From JAIWNK01 sp964453115 (GTDB lineage: Bacteria; Chloroflexota; Anaerolineae; Anaerolineales; Anaerolineaceae), in contig CAYVRT010000006.1 in assembly GCA_964453115.1 (NCBI GenBank), positions 1 through 64,000 of the forward strand: DNA of 64,000 nt, given 5' to 3'. Both the position numbers and the translations under genes were made by a program. Within the stretch, counting starts at the first letter, position 1, and each line of letters starts with the position of its first letter. Under the pieces are notes generated by a model. That model had not been told where the DNA came from and ran no database searches. It was given only the letters and a program-made list of their open reading frames with translations. Of the stretch, positions 50,972 through 58,801 are shown piece after piece.

Positions 50972-51918
50972 TCAACACACACCAAAGTCAGCCCCAGCCG
51001 CCGCCGAACAACATCCAGCACCACAATGCGCGCCTGAACACACTGTCCAGGGTGCAGGGGATGCCACAAGGGACAACGGGAGCGAAATTCATCCAGCGAG
51101 GAAATGTGAATCAGGCCATCCACTCCCTCCTGCAGACGCACAAATGCGCCATACTCGGTCATGCTCGTTATGGTAGCTGTGACAACATCGCCCGCTCGAT
51201 AACGCGCAGCCACCACCTCCCATGGATTGGAACAAAGCCTCTTCAAACTCAAGGAGACCCGCCCATTTTGTTTATTAACTGCCACCACCACCAATTGCAG
51301 TTTTTGGCCCACTTGCAGCACATGGGTTGGGTGCTGCACCCGGCCCCATGAAATTTCAGACAAATGCAACAAGCCTTCCACACCACCCAGGTCAATAAAT
51401 GCCCCAAAATGTGTGATATTGGTCACCACGCCTTCCACAATTGCCCCATCCGAAATGGTTTGCAGCACTTCCTCCCGCCGTCCTTGCCCGCCAAGCGCAG
51501 CGCGCTCTGAAAACACCACCCGATCCGCACAGGGATCAAAAGTCATCACCTTAACCCGCAGTTCACGGCCCAAATAGCAGGACAGAATCTGCCGCCGCTG
51601 CCGCAGCAAATCTGGCTGCGAAACATCCACCAAATGGGAGGCAGGTAAAAAGCCATTCATCTGCGGCCCTTTCACAAGCAGGCCACGTTTGTTCATCCCC
51701 ACCACCACCACCGTTAAAAGCGCATCCTGATGATGCGCCTGCTCAACACAAGCCCAATTGATTTCAAAAGAAGCGCTTGCTGGCGCACAGGGATTGGATT
51801 GAGCCACCCCATCCTCTTCCATTTGCGCCTCCTCATCCATCAAGATGGCCTCCCACCAACCTTCATGCAGTGCATAGACTATTTCAGATTCCGGAGCAAA
51901 AGTCATTTCTCCCATCAT
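50968..51918 (-). CDS. S1-domain RNA-binding protein (RpsA-like)
   Basis: 316 residues from ATG 51918 (GGGAGG ahead). An acidic N-terminus, then three S1 (OB-fold) repeats: VVVVGMNKRGLLVKGPQMNG, VTNITHFGAFIDLGGVEGLL and ITSMTEYGAFVRLQEGVDGL. Repeats 2 and 3 are canonical; repeat 1 is weaker, as in ribosomal protein S1 of four-repeat type. It probably binds mRNA at the 30S subunit or acts as a paralogue of S1. It overlaps the 7TM gene upstream by 4 bp. Confidence 0.83.
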   Translation of the reverse strand: MMGEMTFAPESEIVYALHEGWWEAILMDEEAQMEEDGVAQSNPCAPASASFEINWACVEQAHHQDALLTVVVVGMNKRGLLVKGPQMNGFLPASHLVDVSQPDLLRQRRQILSCYLGRELRVKVMTFDPCADRVVFSERAALGGQGRREEVLQTISDGAIVEGVVTNITHFGAFIDLGGVEGLLHLSEISWGRVQHPTHVLQVGQKLQLVVVAVNKQNGRVSLSLKRLCSNPWEVVAARYRAGDVVTATITSMTEYGAFVRLQEGVDGLIHISSLDEFRSRCPLWHPLHPGQCVQARIVVLDVVRRRLGLTLVCVE

Positions 51919-53831
51919 TGCAGCCTCCCAGCATTCGACATCCCGTTGCCCCCCTCCACGTTTTGACCGCGCGCCAGTTCTTCCATTTCAAGAATAGCTT
52001 TGGTCACTGCTTCAATCGCCACGCGCTGTTTGCGATACAAATCCGCTTCCGACATCGCCAGCCGCATCGCTATCTCACGAACCTTCTTGCCTTCTAAGAA
52101 CTTCATCTCCAGGATATTATACAATATCCATTCGCCTGTGAAGCGCCTTTCTCCATCCGGTCGCACACGTTCAATCGCCCGTCGCAAAATTGCGCGCAGC
52201 GCATTGGAAGGATTACCCTGATGATCTTCCAATGCCGACTGCACCAATTGCAAACGCAGCAAGGGGCTTTCCGTCAGACGCGGCCCGCCCCAATAATGGC
52301 TCAACGCATCTTTCACCCACTGTGTCATATCCGACTCTTCATCCAATGTTGGCTGTTCGCGCAGCAGGTCTTGCTGATCGTAGCGGCTCGCTGCCCCCAG
52401 GCGTTGAATGAACTCGACCTGTGGCGCCAATGCTTCCAAAGAACGGAAAATCTCATTCTGCAAATGCCGGTCGCGCAGAGCCAACACCGCCCGACGCGCC
52501 AAAAGATGCAAATCTTGTTGCTGCCCAGCATCCAGGTGGAAAGCAGCTGCTTTCGAAACGCCCAGAACTCCAAGCAGGGCCTCCCCCGCCTCGATATGTA
52601 AGGGCAAGAGCAAATCTTCGCCCCATTGAAACCGATCCGTGTTGCCATTATTCCGTCGCACCTGTTGCAGCAAATCGTCCGGCAGCGGATCCGGGTCGAG
52701 TCGGTTCTTGCCAACTGTCACCAGCAGTTCCAGGTCATCCCCATCCAGTGCCACCACATACGCGCCCTCAGCCTGAAGACGATCGCACACCGCAGCCAGC
52801 ACCAGTTCCAAAAACTGCCGCAAGTCATTACGCGTCAACAGTCGGTCTTGCAACTGCCGCACCATGCGCAAATCTTTATCATCCCCCTCGCCAAACAATG
52901 CCCGTTCACCAAGCGGCGAGAACATGGTAATCAGAAATTCCAGCAGCACCACCGTCCCCACCATCACAATCGGCACAAAGGCCGAATAGGGCGTGCCAAA
53001 AGTCTCACCAAGCCGTCGCACCACCGTCATCAGGCCGAGCGCCACACTCGCAGTAATGGGTCCGCGCATCAACCACTTGAACAGGCGCACTTTAACCACC
53101 CGGTCTGACCAGAAGGCATCAAAGAACGCGGCTGCATAGGCCATCACAACCAGCAAAAAGCCAGTCACCAGGTTGGCAAATAGCGCCACACCCCAAAACA
53201 TGGTGGGGTGACGAGCAGCCAGGTCAGAACCGAATAAGAGAAACGGAAAAGATCCCAACGCTGGGGCAACCGCCCCAATCAAAAAATATCCCATCCGCCG
53301 GCGACTGGTCATGGTGACTGTGCGCCGATAGGCACGCAACATGTTATAAACCGTCATGCCCATCACCGCCAGATAGTAAAGCACAAACACATCCGTCAGA
53401 CGCGTTGCCTGCAAGTGCGGTGCAGGCAACTGCTCCGCAGCCAATGGCCCCACCAGCCAGCCCGAAGCCAGGCTAAACAGAAACACTGCTGAAATCAGGT
53501 ATAGCAGCCGCACCATCCACCAGCGCCGCCCCTGACTGGGCTTGCCAGTCGTCGCCAGCAATGCATCCGACATTTGAAAATAGGCCGCCGGCAGGTAAAC
53601 AATCCCCACCCATTGAATGCGTTGCCAGATTTCCACCATCCACAATGTTTCCGCCGTGCTGCCAATTGCCTCTGCTGTAAAAATCAACACCATCCAGACC
53701 AAAATCAACGCAAAGGCCCGCATCACTGCCTGACGCAGGTTAAATGCCAGCGCATATAACAAAAGCGAGAAAGCTGTAATTGCAATCCCGGCAGTTAAAA
53801 TCTGGCTCAAGGTGCGCAAAACGGAAATCAT
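51915..53831 (-). CDS. 7TM-GAF membrane sensor with C-terminal helix-turn-helix-like region
   Basis: 638 residues. About nine hydrophobic segments in residues 1-300, the first seven like the 7TM N-terminal domain of histidine kinases, with loop MSDALLATTGKPSQGRRWW. A GAF domain spans ~335-460 (LELVLAAVCDRLQAEGAYVV to ARRAVLALRD). The C-terminal ~150 residues lack kinase H/N/G boxes and contain ALRAILRRAIERVRPDGERRF and REIAMRLAMSEADLYRKQR, which reads like a helix-turn-helix. It is thus a membrane sensor without a kinase, possibly a membrane-bound regulator. Its stop overlaps the S1 gene. Confidence 0.7.
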   Translation of the reverse strand: MISVLRTLSQILTAGIAITAFSLLLYALAFNLRQAVMRAFALILVWMVLIFTAEAIGSTAETLWMVEIWQRIQWVGIVYLPAAYFQMSDALLATTGKPSQGRRWWMVRLLYLISAVFLFSLASGWLVGPLAAEQLPAPHLQATRLTDVFVLYYLAVMGMTVYNMLRAYRRTVTMTSRRRMGYFLIGAVAPALGSFPFLLFGSDLAARHPTMFWGVALFANLVTGFLLVVMAYAAAFFDAFWSDRVVKVRLFKWLMRGPITASVALGLMTVVRRLGETFGTPYSAFVPIVMVGTVVLLEFLITMFSPLGERALFGEGDDKDLRMVRQLQDRLLTRNDLRQFLELVLAAVCDRLQAEGAYVVALDGDDLELLVTVGKNRLDPDPLPDDLLQQVRRNNGNTDRFQWGEDLLLPLHIEAGEALLGVLGVSKAAAFHLDAGQQQDLHLLARRAVLALRDRHLQNEIFRSLEALAPQVEFIQRLGAASRYDQQDLLREQPTLDEESDMTQWVKDALSHYWGGPRLTESPLLRLQLVQSALEDHQGNPSNALRAILRRAIERVRPDGERRFTGEWILYNILEMKFLEGKKVREIAMRLAMSEADLYRKQRVAIEAVTKAILEMEELARGQNVEGGNGMSNAGRLQ

Positions 53832-53842
53832 GGTAACCCAAA

Positions 53843-54382
53843 CTACTTTAATACATGAAAGAAGAACACTGCGCTTTCCTGATTGGGCAAATAGCCCTCA
53901 CGATAGCCGGAAAAACGATACCCAAGACGTTCGGCCAATTCCATCATTGGCGCGTTCCGGGCCGAAATTTCAAGTGCCAATACCTGTCGTCCATTCTGGA
54001 GCGCCCACGAGCGACAGGCAAGCAGCAAGGCCGTTGCAATTCCCTGGCGGCGCACATCGGAGCGCGTGACCAGTTCCTCCACCCACAAAACCGCCGGGTC
54101 ATCGCGCACCCGTAACGCCACATAGGCCACCGGCTGATCCTGGAAAAGAGCCGTCAACATCAGCAAATAGCCTGTCCAGCGCTGCGGCAATTCCGCCACA
54201 CTGCGCGGATATTCCAGGCGCACCGGGCGCGGCAAGCGCAGCAAACACAGCACCCCGCCCTGCCGTCGAACCTCCTGCGTTCGCTCAATCTGCCAGACGG
54301 CCTGCGTCTGTCCGCCATGGTCTAACAACATCAGCATTGGCAGGTCCGATTCACAGGTTGGACGAATGGCAATTTCAGGCAT
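53843..54382 (-). CDS. GNAT-family acetyltransferase
   Basis: 179 residues from ATG 54382 (AAAGGAG five nt ahead). GNAT core with VEELVTRSDVRRQGIATALLL and the end motif NAPMMELAERLGYRFSGY, resembling RimI-like enzymes. The substrate is unknown. It lies 11 bp before the 7TM sensor gene and 15 bp after the Ig-like protein gene, so it is in the same minus-strand transcript. Confidence 0.8.
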   Translation of the reverse strand: MPEIAIRPTCESDLPMLMLLDHGGQTQAVWQIERTQEVRRQGGVLCLLRLPRPVRLEYPRSVAELPQRWTGYLLMLTALFQDQPVAYVALRVRDDPAVLWVEELVTRSDVRRQGIATALLLACRSWALQNGRQVLALEISARNAPMMELAERLGYRFSGYREGYLPNQESAVFFFHVLK

Positions 54383-54397
54383 CTCCACTCCTTTGCA

Positions 54398-55102
54398 CTA
54401 TGGCAGCGGTGCAATGCGCACCGGAATAACACACGCCGGGAAAGATTTATTCTCATTATCAAACACCACCAGACGCAGCAGGTAATCACCTGGCACAAGC
54501 TGCGAGGTGTTCCATTCCCCAAACGAACGGTCACTGCCCGGCACAGTGGGCTGATTTCCGCCAGCAATTGTCGTCCAGGTTGTGCTGCCAACTGGTGCAT
54601 ATTCATACTTATAAAAGCCCAGTTTTTCCACATTCACCACACCGCGCAATTCCACTGCGCCCTCAATTTGCTCGTTCTCCTGCGGCGAAGTCCATTCAAT
54701 TTGGCCTGCCAGGCAGACCTGCTCGGTAATTGGCACCTCGGTTGCAATTGCCGGGGTGGGCGTCATGGGCGCAATGGTTACCTGTTCATTTGGTACAAAG
54801 GCTGCCGTGCTGGTGGCGCTCAAATCCAGGGTTGGGGTGGGCAGCAAAGCTGCCGGTGTATACACCGGCAAAACAAAAGAAACCAGCACCAACTCGCCCA
54901 CAGCAAACAAACAAATGAAAATCAGAATGGTCAAAGCGGCGCTAAAGCGACGCTGTGCCACCTCTTTCTCCAGCCCAAAAACCGCCGCCCGCCATTCCTG
55001 AAAAGCAATCATCACCCGGCGTAGATACCAAACCCCAATCAGCGCCAGGCCAAGATAGATCCATAACTCATATTTTTGCAGAAAGGTGAAAACGTCTTGC
55101 AT
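54398..55102 (-). CDS. Membrane-anchored Ig-like protein
   Basis: 234 residues. Two N-terminal hydrophobic segments (about 12-32 and 55-78) flank a basic loop; a Thr/Pro-rich stretch (TPTPAIATEVP) follows. The C-terminal ~100 residues are Ig-like: IEWTSPQENEQIEGAVELRG, YKYEYAPVGSTTW and QLVPGDYLLRLVVFD, the type seen at the ends of Chloroflexota penicillin-binding and surface proteins. Two Cys may form a disulfide. It is 13 bp downstream of the PNP gene. Confidence 0.68.
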   Translation of the reverse strand: MQDVFTFLQKYELWIYLGLALIGVWYLRRVMIAFQEWRAAVFGLEKEVAQRRFSAALTILIFICLFAVGELVLVSFVLPVYTPAALLPTPTLDLSATSTAAFVPNEQVTIAPMTPTPAIATEVPITEQVCLAGQIEWTSPQENEQIEGAVELRGVVNVEKLGFYKYEYAPVGSTTWTTIAGGNQPTVPGSDRSFGEWNTSQLVPGDYLLRLVVFDNENKSFPACVIPVRIAPLP

Positions 55103-55115
55103 AACCGCACAACGG

Positions 55116-55955
55116 TCAGGAAATCTGCCGCAAGAAACCGCGCACGATGGTCGTCATCTTTGGCACCAAGACCTGCCCGGCTGCCAGCACCTCTTCATGC
55201 GTTGTCACTGCGCTCCCATCGAGATTGGCCTTATTGCTAATCCCCGAAAGCCCAAGCACACGCATCCCGCCATGCCGGGCAACAATCGCCTCTGGCACCG
55301 TAGACATGCCAACTGCATCGGCACCAATGGCGCGCAAGAAACGCAAATCGGCCGGTGTCTCAAAGGAGGGCCCCGAAAGGCAAACATACACACCTTCACG
55401 CAGCCCAATCCCCGCCCCCTGCGCCACCTGACGCGCCACCTGCAACCATTGCCGGTCATAAACCTGGCTCATATCCGGGAAGCGCTCACCAAATTCGCTC
55501 AGGTTGGGACCGCGCAATGGGTTAAGGCCTGTCATCCCCACCAGCGCAATTTGATCGGTAATCAACATCACATCGCCCGGCTCAAAATCGGGGTGCACAG
55601 CCCCGGCAGCATTGGTCACCACCAGCGTCTCCACGCCCAGGCGCTGCATCACGCGCACCGGCAACGTTACCTGCTGCATCGAATAGCCCTCATAATAATG
55701 AGACCGGCCCTGCAACACCAAAACCGTCTGCCCTTCTAATTGTCCAATCACCAACCGCCCGGCATGTCCCTGCACAGTCGAAGTCGGCCAGTGCGGGATT
55801 TCGGATGTTGGGATGTAATCGGGCGCTTGCACAGCATCCGCCAGGCCGCCCAATCCTGAGCCCAAGATAATGCCAACGCGCGGGCGTTGTGCTGTGCGAT
55901 TTTGAATACAGGCTGTTGCCTCATCAATTTGCTGCATGGTAATCCAATCGCTCAT
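55116..55955 (-). CDS. punA: Purine nucleoside phosphorylase, trimeric type
   Basis: 279 residues. Low-molecular-mass PNP motifs: GIILGSGLGGLAD, phosphate-binding HAGRLVIGQLEG and LQGRSHYYEGYSM, VVTNAAGAVHPDF, SGPSFETPADLRFLRAIGAD, and GISNKAN with the base-binding Asn. It splits (deoxy)inosine and guanosine with phosphate. GGAGG precedes ATG 55955, and a TATAAT box lies about 65 nt upstream. A pyrimidine-nucleoside phosphorylase gene lies at the right edge of the window. Confidence 0.92.
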   Translation of the reverse strand: MSDWITMQQIDEATACIQNRTAQRPRVGIILGSGLGGLADAVQAPDYIPTSEIPHWPTSTVQGHAGRLVIGQLEGQTVLVLQGRSHYYEGYSMQQVTLPVRVMQRLGVETLVVTNAAGAVHPDFEPGDVMLITDQIALVGMTGLNPLRGPNLSEFGERFPDMSQVYDRQWLQVARQVAQGAGIGLREGVYVCLSGPSFETPADLRFLRAIGADAVGMSTVPEAIVARHGGMRVLGLSGISNKANLDGSAVTTHEEVLAAGQVLVPKMTTIVRGFLRQIS

Positions 55956-56034
55956 CCTGCCTCCAATTCATAAATCAAAGCAAAACTGTGAAAGTCGTAC
56001 TTGGGTGTTTGTTCATTATAACAGATTAAACCAA

Positions 56035-57090
56035 TCACCCTGCGCTACGCAGTTCGCCCAACACCAGGCGAAATGCCTCGAGCGTGCGCTGCACCGCCTC
56101 ATCGTCAACCCAATAATGCGTCACCAGACGGAAGGCGCGCTCTGCCACTGCTCCAACCAAAATGCCGCGCTCTTTCAGTGCAACAGCAACCTGTGCGGCC
56201 GTGCCGGGAAAATCGTCCGGCAAAAACGGAAAGACCATGTTCGTCTGCGGCATGCCCATTGGCAGAGTCAGACCCAAGACACCACGCAGCCCATCGGCCA
56301 GCTTGAACGCCCGCAGATGATCCTCGGACAGACGATCCACCATCTGTTCCAGCGCCACAATGCCTGCTGCGGCAATCACACCTGCCTGACGCATCCCCCC
56401 GCCCAATTGCTTGCGCAAACGGCGCGCCTGCCGGATAAAATCGGATGAGCCACACAACACCGAACCAACCGGCGCACACAGCCCCTTGCTGAGACAAAAT
56501 GTAACACTATCCGCCATGCCAACCAGGCGCTCAGCCGGCAACCCCAATGCTACCGCAGCGTTGAAAATGCGCGCCCCATCCACATGCAGGGCAAGGCCAT
56601 ACTGCCGGGCAAAGCCAGCCGCCCAGTTCATGTAAGCCGCCGAAAGCACAACCCCGCCACAACGGTTATGGGTGTTTTCCAAAATCAGCAATCGCGAAAC
56701 CGGATGGTGCACATCATCTGGACGCAAAGCTGCTTGCAAAGCTGCGGGGGATAGTGTCCCATCCGGCTGATTCGGCAAGGTATGGATCACAACACCCCCC
56801 AAAGCCGACACGCCACCAGCCTCAAACAGAAAGGTATGCCCCCGCTCGCCCATGATTGCCTCATCTCCGCGCCGGCAATGCACCAGTGCAGCAATCAGAT
56901 TCCCCATCGTCCCCGAAGGCACAAATAAGCCAGCCTGCTTGCCCATCCGCTCTGCCGCCATCTGCTCCAAAAGGCGCACCGTTGGATCTTCCCCCAAGAC
57001 ATCATCCCCAACTGCTGCCTTTGCCATCGCCTTGCGCATGGCAAGGGTTGGCTTCGTCACTGTATCCGATCGTAAATCCACAAAATCCAT
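56035..57090 (-). CDS. ltaE: L-threonine aldolase, low-specificity
   Basis: 351 residues from ATG 57090 (GGAGGG ahead). It begins with the family hallmark MDFVDLRSDTVTKPT; the PLP-binding Lys is in VTFCLSKGLCAPVGS, and VDGARIFNAAVALG holds the PLP-contacting Asp. The enzyme cleaves threonine (allo or L) to glycine and acetaldehyde. The longer frame to 57303 overlaps rluD and is not used. It is 28 bp behind rluD, the last gene of the lspA-rluD-ltaE unit. Confidence 0.92.
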   Translation of the reverse strand: MDFVDLRSDTVTKPTLAMRKAMAKAAVGDDVLGEDPTVRLLEQMAAERMGKQAGLFVPSGTMGNLIAALVHCRRGDEAIMGERGHTFLFEAGGVSALGGVVIHTLPNQPDGTLSPAALQAALRPDDVHHPVSRLLILENTHNRCGGVVLSAAYMNWAAGFARQYGLALHVDGARIFNAAVALGLPAERLVGMADSVTFCLSKGLCAPVGSVLCGSSDFIRQARRLRKQLGGGMRQAGVIAAAGIVALEQMVDRLSEDHLRAFKLADGLRGVLGLTLPMGMPQTNMVFPFLPDDFPGTAAQVAVALKERGILVGAVAERAFRLVTHYWVDDEAVQRTLEAFRLVLGELRSAG

Positions 57091-57118
57091 TCCTACCCTC
57101 CTGGTCAAAAACTTGAAA

Positions 57119-58051
57119 TCAGATGCTGGAATGCTGCCGCCGCAATTGCTCCAGCGCAACCAACAATTCGGGCGGCAAACCCGCCTCAAAGGTGCGCGGC
57201 TGCCGTTCGCCCGGCAACACAATTTGCAAACGAAACGCATGCAAAAAATGGCGCACCAGTTCCAGGCTGGAATGGCGCCGCCCATAGACCGCATCTCCAA
57301 CAATTGGGCAGCCCAGCAGCGCCAAATGCAACCGAATTTGATGGGTGCGACCGGTTAGCGGATGTGCTTCTAACAAGGTATGATGCACAAAAGCCTCGCG
57401 CGTAAAATATTCCGTCACAGCCTCGCGCCCCTTGCCAGGGGTTGTAATTGCCATCCGTTTCCGGTGTGCCGGGTCACGGCCAATGGGCGCTTCCACCCGG
57501 CCACTCGGCGTTGGCGGGCTGCCATCCACCAATGCCAGATACACCTTGTGCGCCCGCCGCAACCGAAATTGATCTTGCAGCCAACGGTGCGCCCGGTCAT
57601 TCTTTGCCAGCACAATCAACCCGGAAGTATCCTTATCCAGGCGATGCACCACCCCAGGGCGATGTTCTCCGCCCACCCCTTCCAACTGCGGTGCATGTGC
57701 CAGGGCAGCATGAACCAGCGTTCCACTTGCATGGCCCGCGGCCGGATGCACCACCATGCCCGCCGGTTTGTTCACCAACAACACATCTTCATTTTCAAAC
57801 ACCACAGCAAGCGGAATCTCCTCCGCCACCAAACCCGAAGGTTGGACCGGAGGCACATCCACCCGCACCTCGTCCCCGCACAAAACCAGCATGGAGCTCT
57901 TGCTCACCACCCGGCCATTGACCTGCACCTGTCCTTCTTTGATAAAGGCCTGCAAACGCGCCCGAGAATAGTCCGGCAGGCAAGCCACAAGGAATTTATC
58001 CAGCCGCTCCTGTCCCTCGTCACGCTGCACAAATACCTGCCCCGCGCTCAT
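57119..58051 (-). CDS. rluD: RluD-type 23S rRNA pseudouridine synthase
   Basis: 310 residues. N-terminal S4 RNA-binding domain (about 15-70: RLDKFLVACLPDYSRARLQ), then the RluA catalytic core with HRLDKDTSG (136-144, catalytic Asp139), NKPAGMVVHPAAG and LTGRTHQIRLHLA. It modifies uridines in large-subunit rRNA helix 69 by family knowledge. The ATG overlaps the lspA stop by ATGA, so the two are co-translated, an arrangement common in many bacteria. Confidence 0.92.
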   Translation of the reverse strand: MSAGQVFVQRDEGQERLDKFLVACLPDYSRARLQAFIKEGQVQVNGRVVSKSSMLVLCGDEVRVDVPPVQPSGLVAEEIPLAVVFENEDVLLVNKPAGMVVHPAAGHASGTLVHAALAHAPQLEGVGGEHRPGVVHRLDKDTSGLIVLAKNDRAHRWLQDQFRLRRAHKVYLALVDGSPPTPSGRVEAPIGRDPAHRKRMAITTPGKGREAVTEYFTREAFVHHTLLEAHPLTGRTHQIRLHLALLGCPIVGDAVYGRRHSSLELVRHFLHAFRLQIVLPGERQPRTFEAGLPPELLVALEQLRRQHSSI

Positions 58052-58566
58052 GCAGCCCCATTCTGCGGCTCAACCGATTGCTGCCGCTGCCGGCGATCTT
58101 GCATTTCTTGCAACACAATTCCCAACAACAACACCCCCACGCCAATGGTAATGGAAGCATCCGCAATGTTGAAAACTGCAAACTGCCCAACCGAGATGAA
58201 ATCCGTCACATACCCCTGCTGCACCCGATCCAGCAAATTGCCCAATGCCCCACCCAGCTGGAATGTCATCGCCAGGCGCAGCGTCCAATCGGAACGCGGC
58301 ACACGCGGAAAATAGGCCAGGATTGCCAGAGAAACAAGAATTGCCAGCACCATTAAGATTGCATTTGCTCCCTGCAACATGCCAAAGGCAACCCCCGTGT
58401 TGGTCGTATGGAAGGCGCGTGCATAGGGCCGCAGCCACTCCCAGGGCATCCAAACCTCACCAATTGCCAGTGTGCTGCGCACCCAGGTCTTCGTCCACTG
58501 ATCAAAAAAAATGATCAGCCCAGAAAGGCCCAACAGGAATGCATAGTCTTTTAAATATTGTTTCAA
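58048..58566 (-). CDS. lspA: Lipoprotein signal peptidase II
   Basis: 172 residues with four helices and the aspartic-protease motifs: NTGVAFGML, GALGNLLDRVQQGYVTDFI (first catalytic Asp) and FNIADASITIG (second). It removes signal peptides from Lgt-modified prolipoproteins. A TACAAT box lies about 30 nt before the start. It is the first gene of the lspA-rluD-ltaE run. Confidence 0.93.
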   Translation of the reverse strand: MKQYLKDYAFLLGLSGLIIFFDQWTKTWVRSTLAIGEVWMPWEWLRPYARAFHTTNTGVAFGMLQGANAILMVLAILVSLAILAYFPRVPRSDWTLRLAMTFQLGGALGNLLDRVQQGYVTDFISVGQFAVFNIADASITIGVGVLLLGIVLQEMQDRRQRQQSVEPQNGAA

Positions 58567-58587
58567 AGCGCCTCCAAAATCTATTTT

Positions 58588-58773
58588 TCAATTGTACCGC
58601 GAAAAGCGCTTCAAAACCAGCTTAGCAGCGAACGGCGCACCGTATTCATACTCTCCGGCCAGGTTTAGCTGCGCCGCGCAGCCCGGCTGGCTGCAAGCAA
58701 GAATTGCCGAGCATGCGCCAAACTGAACAATGTCCCACTCCCGGTGCGCACAGAGCGGTGTGGGTGAGGTCAC
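58588..58773 (-). CDS. Possible 61-residue ORF in the lspA-ileS gap (uncertain)
   Basis: The 235-bp gap between lspA and ileS holds a GTG-started frame with GGGTGGGG ahead and a plausible mixed composition (REWDIVQFGACSAILACS, then AGEYEYGAPFAAKLVLKR). A 10-bp inverted repeat (58757-58766 with 58781-58790), lacking a T-run, spans its start and may instead be part of the ileS 3' end. GCAGCC-CGGCT-GGCTGC is a second small hairpin. No homology is recognised. Confidence 0.25.
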   Translation of the reverse strand: MTSPTPLCAHREWDIVQFGACSAILACSQPGCAAQLNLAGEYEYGAPFAAKLVLKRFSRYN

Positions 58774-58801
58774 CAGACCCCACCCACACCCAACAAAGCG
58801 A

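Noticed and set aside
57091..57303. Extended N-terminus of threonine aldolase
   Set aside because: The extension is read antiparallel in composition to normal proteins (Cys/Trp/Arg-rich), overlaps rluD, and the family start MDFVDLRSDT has a good SD.
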